Under the pieces are notes generated by a model. That model saw nothing but the letters and a program-made list of their open reading frames with translations, ran no database searches and was not told the DNA's origin. From positions 1-30,382 of the IMG/VR virus record IMGVR_UViG_3300045117_000222: a DNA stretch of 30,382 nt; one strand, given 5' to 3'. This DNA is from a virus. A program made the translations under genes and the position numbers. Shown one piece after another: positions 28,282-30,382 of this stretch; position 1 is the first letter of the stretch, and every line of letters starts with the position of its first letter.

Positions 28282-28516
28282 TTGTGACCTCGCTCTCTAT
28301 TTCAACCCCTGTGACCGATGCCTTGATTCTTTTTCTGGCGTAGATTGCTACCCAGAAAGCATGAAAAGCGATGCACTGCCAAACGACGGCATCTCTTGTC
28401 ACGAGGTTCGTCAATGTCAGCATAACAGAAACAACAACCAAAATAAAGGTCAACACAACGGCTGATAGTGTCAAACTTTTTCGTCCTGTTTTGTAGTCTT
28501 TGAGATAGAGTCCCAT
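28253..28516 (-). CDS. Holin candidate, two TM helices, 87 aa
   Basis: GGAAGG before the ATG. Helices at about 15-36 (LTLSAVVLTFILVVVSVMLT) and 43-60 (AVVWQCIAFHAFWVAIYA) with positively charged ends (RKRIK) and short loops, as in class II holins with both ends inside. The gene overlaps the endolysin gene by 46 nt and precedes the spanins, a usual place. The N-terminal part (KDYKTGRKSLTLS) resembles a small phage membrane family with a K-T-G-(R/K)-x-S-(L/V)-T motif. It would set the time of lysis by making inner-membrane holes. Confidence 0.65.
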   Translation of the reverse strand: MGLYLKDYKTGRKSLTLSAVVLTFILVVVSVMLTLTNLVTRDAVVWQCIAFHAFWVAIYARKRIKASVTGVEIESEVTNDNSLSNPG

Positions 28517-28890
28517 AGTCCTTCCAAATTCTTTTGTTGAATGATGAGGAGAGCGTCTCCAACCTTCATCCCTATTGGATATTCAAAGTGTGGATGATCC
28601 CACCCCCAATCACCGCCCCATTTTAGGCCAAGAGCTTTTCCGATCTCTCCGAGCTTTTTCCAATCATGCTCTTTTTTCCACGACCAGTTGTCGTTGTCGA
28701 TGAAAACGATGTCTGCGGCAAGGCCATAGTTGTGCCAACTGTGCCATGCTTGGGCCTTTGTTGTTCCCTTCCTGAACAACTCATCCTGCCGGCTGGGACT
28801 CCTCCACGCTTCAAATATCCCGACATTTAACCCTGCCTCTCTGGCACGCTTTACCAGTTCTAAAAACCTCTCCCAAGCACCAGGGAACAT
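28471..28890 (-). CDS. Endolysin, M15-type zinc L,D/D,D-peptidase
   Basis: 139 codons from ATG 28890 (MFPGAWERFLELVKRA), one base after the preceding TAA; TTG at 28914 with GGAG upstream would add eight residues. Motifs: FEAWRSPSRQDELFRKGTT, then AWHSWHNYGLAADIVFID with the S-x-H-x-x-G-x-A-x-D zinc-binding core (His and Asp), and WGWDHPHFEY with the D-H-x-H-F of the third ligand and catalytic Asp region. It cleaves peptide cross-links of peptidoglycan. No signal peptide or membrane segment, so it needs the holin for release. Start choice affects only the N-terminal tip. Confidence 0.88.
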   Translation of the reverse strand: MFPGAWERFLELVKRAREAGLNVGIFEAWRSPSRQDELFRKGTTKAQAWHSWHNYGLAADIVFIDNDNWSWKKEHDWKKLGEIGKALGLKWGGDWGWDHPHFEYPIGMKVGDALLIIQQKNLEGLWDSISKTTKQDEKV

Positions 28891-28891
28891 T

Positions 28892-29206
28892 TTATTTTCT
28901 GTTGCTTCTTTCAAGTATTGTCTCCAGTTTTACCACGCTCGACTTGATCTCATCCACTGTCACCTGAACCTTGTCGATCTTAGTCTCGGTGGCTGTTTGA
29001 AGTTTTTCGATTTTCGTATCCGTGTAGTCTCTGTTAACGAGAATTGCCGTAAAGTGCGCGGCCACAATGGCAACGATGATTGCTCCTACTTGAATCATCA
29101 GCGACAAACCAAACCTTTGCGGACAATGATTTTCAGGACGGCATGGTCCGTTATTCGTTGTTTCAATTTCATCGTCAATATCAATCGGCTTGGCTCGAAC
29201 TCTCAT
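28892..29206 (-). CDS. Membrane protein with periplasmic or cytoplasmic coiled coil, 104 aa (holin-like or lysis accessory)
   Basis: ATG 29206 follows GGAGG by 6 nt; a TTG at 29212 is less likely. Soluble start with two Cys (GPCRPENHCPQ), one membrane helix (about 34-57, LMIQVGAIIVAIVAAHFTAI) and a long coiled coil (DTKIEKLQTATETKIDKV and VDEIKSSVVKLETILE). This looks like small phage lysis-cassette proteins with a TM helix and coil, some of which act as holin regulators or pinholins. It lies directly before the endolysin, with 1 nt between stop and the endolysin ATG. It overlaps the upstream polyvalent gene by 26 nt. Confidence 0.65.
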   Translation of the reverse strand: MRVRAKPIDIDDEIETTNNGPCRPENHCPQRFGLSLMIQVGAIIVAIVAAHFTAILVNRDYTDTKIEKLQTATETKIDKVQVTVDEIKSSVVKLETILERSNRK

Positions 29207-30382
29207 TGTCAACCTCCATTGTCTTAACTTCCTTCATGGCTTCAAGAGCCATGTCAGACGCGCCATCAAAGTCTTTCTGGTCGAGAAGATCTTTGATCAT
29301 ACCATAGTAAACTTTCAATATTTCATACTTCGCTGGGTCGAAACCATATTTTTTCTCTATCGCTTCTATTTGGGTCTGTTGTTCATCACCAAAAACACCA
29401 GTCTTTTTTGCCTTGTTCATGATTGAGCGAACTGTGTTTTTTATCGATTGCTGATCTTCCCATTCTTTGAAAAAGTCATCGAGCGCCTGGCCGGATCTGT
29501 TCTTTCTAGCAAACCATCGACCGATGACAGGAAGATCTGCCGCTTCTTTTTCTCTTTCTTTGAACCCGTATTTCGTCATAGGAGTCACAAATTTCGACAT
29601 GCCAGTAATGCTTGTCCCAAGTCCTCCAGTGTAGCCGTAAACGAGTTGGTTGAGATAGATGGGGCTTACTCCCATTTGTGTTGCGATTTCGATGATGAGC
29701 GGATCTGTGAACTCATTGATCTGAACCTCTGGCTTGAGCGTTTTCATGTACTCATTCATCAATGGTCTGTCTCTAAAAAATGATTTGTTTGCCCAAACCT
29801 CAACCGCTGGTCCAGCAAATGCAGGCAAGAATGGCGGAATAATTGATTGACGGAAGTATTGTTCCGCATACGAATCAATGATCGATGGATCCTGCTGGTC
29901 GATAGAGTCAAGGATTCCGACAAGAAGTGACCCGAACAAAAACCCGAGTTCGTCCTGCGGCAGCGGGAACTTTACAATTTTGTCACCAATCTTGACATTG
30001 GCAAAACCAACTCGCTCCCACCACGGCATTTGTCTATACTGTTTGTCTTTTCTCACTGACAAGTATGCTGCCAGCGTCGGGAGTGTGATGCCGACAAGTG
30101 CAGCCATGACAGCCTTTTTCCGTCTTTTTGGATCTTTGAAATTGTCGTAAAATTTCTTTTTGCCAAGTGCCCAAGCGTTGTGAAACGGGATAAATCGATT
30201 TAGAAACTTTGAGACAACGCCGCCTTTTCTAAAATTCAGCGTGACCTCGGCGGCAGCATTTGCCTTTGCAATAGCGAGGTCTTCTGCCGTGTATTCTGGG
30301 CGTTCCTTTGGCAACTGTTCGCCGACAACCTTAAACTCTCCGAGCCTTGTTGCTGTCTCTGAAATTGAGAAAACAGATTTAA
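29181..30382 (-). CDS. Large polyvalent (LPD38-like) virion/ejection protein, C-terminal part only
   Basis: About 399 codons are in the window; the frame has no stop up to 30382, so the start lies beyond the right end (a TTG at 30314 is internal, not the true start). The visible part has NLRKGG-like FRKGGVVSKFLNRFIPFHNA (about residue 52 onward), a hydrophobic helix (KAVMAALVGITLPTLAAYL), NEYMKTLKPEVQINEFTDPL, and a helical charged end. The order FRKGG...PFxNA...KFY and ETATRLGEF at the edge is what I remember for LPD38-type domains, found at the C-terminal side of very long phage proteins injected with the DNA or used as internal virion proteins. Family from memory; function inferred. Confidence 0.65.
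   Translation of the reverse strand, partial: KSVFSISETATRLGEFKVVGEQLPKERPEYTAEDLAIAKANAAAEVTLNFRKGGVVSKFLNRFIPFHNAWALGKKKFYDNFKDPKRRKKAVMAALVGITLPTLAAYLSVRKDKQYRQMPWWERVGFANVKIGDKIVKFPLPQDELGFLFGSLLVGILDSIDQQDPSIIDSYAEQYFRQSIIPPFLPAFAGPAVEVWANKSFFRDRPLMNEYMKTLKPEVQINEFTDPLIIEIATQMGVSPIYLNQLVYGYTGGLGTSITGMSKFVTPMTKYGFKEREKEAADLPVIGRWFARKNRSGQALDDFFKEWEDQQSIKNTVRSIMNKAKKTGVFGDEQQTQIEAIEKKYGFDPAKYEILKVYYGMIKDLLDQKDFDGASDMALEAMKEVKTMEVDNESSSQAD

Overview
The window is a stretch of a double-stranded DNA phage of a Gram-negative host, most likely a P22-like podophage. The evidence for this is a long P22-type portal (about 706 codons) followed by a scaffold and an HK97-fold coat protein, then an adaptor-like protein, a large gp10-like tail-nozzle protein and a spike. 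No tape measure or sheath is visible. An embedded inner/outer-membrane spanin pair and sigma70-type promoters point to a Gram-negative host. No integrase, repressor or attachment site is seen here, so nothing in this window supports lysogeny. All genes are on the minus strand except one three-gene operon at 17.1-19.4 kb.

Layout in minus-strand transcription order, from the right end. 30382-29181: C-terminal part of a large virion/ejection-type polyvalent protein, cut by the window end. 29206-27801: lysis cassette (membrane protein with coiled coil, M15 peptidase endolysin, two-TM holin candidate, overlapping Rz/Rz1-like spanins). 27797-19378: early operon behind a good sigma70 promoter. It holds a single-strand-annealing-type recombinase, a Cas4-like Fe-S PD-(D/E)XK nuclease, an excisionase-like HTH protein, a replication-initiator-like protein, a DnaB-type helicase, an RNAP alpha-CTD-like protein, about ten small AT-rich accessory genes, a RusA resolvase and a 49-codon phage protein. 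17019-1: packaging and virion operon, in the order TerS, TerL, a gene-free 0.5-kb repeat region, a small membrane protein, a His-x-His virion protein, an acidic protein, portal, scaffold, coat, connector genes, a beta-helix spike, small tail genes, a lipoprotein, the nozzle and a collar-domain tail fibre cut by the left end.

The only plus-strand genes (17100-19377) are a degenerate PD-(D/E)XK-like nuclease, a SMARCAL1-type SNF2 helicase and a small membrane protein. They share a divergent promoter pair with terS, and both predicted transcripts begin at or within a few bases of the start codon. Together the early genes make a self-contained replication and recombination set (initiator, helicase, annealing protein, exonuclease, resolvase) that would supply concatemers for TerS/TerL.

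The least explained items are: the repeat region 14673-15170, with four 17-bp GCTAKC-type elements and a polypyrimidine tract; a tRNA-like cloverleaf between two early genes (21082-21193); a 20-bp repeat after two early-gene stop codons; a plus-strand intrinsic terminator in the leader of the minus-strand early operon; and an alpha-CTD-like zinc protein next to the helicase. All calls were made by reading the sequence and recalling families; no searches were run.
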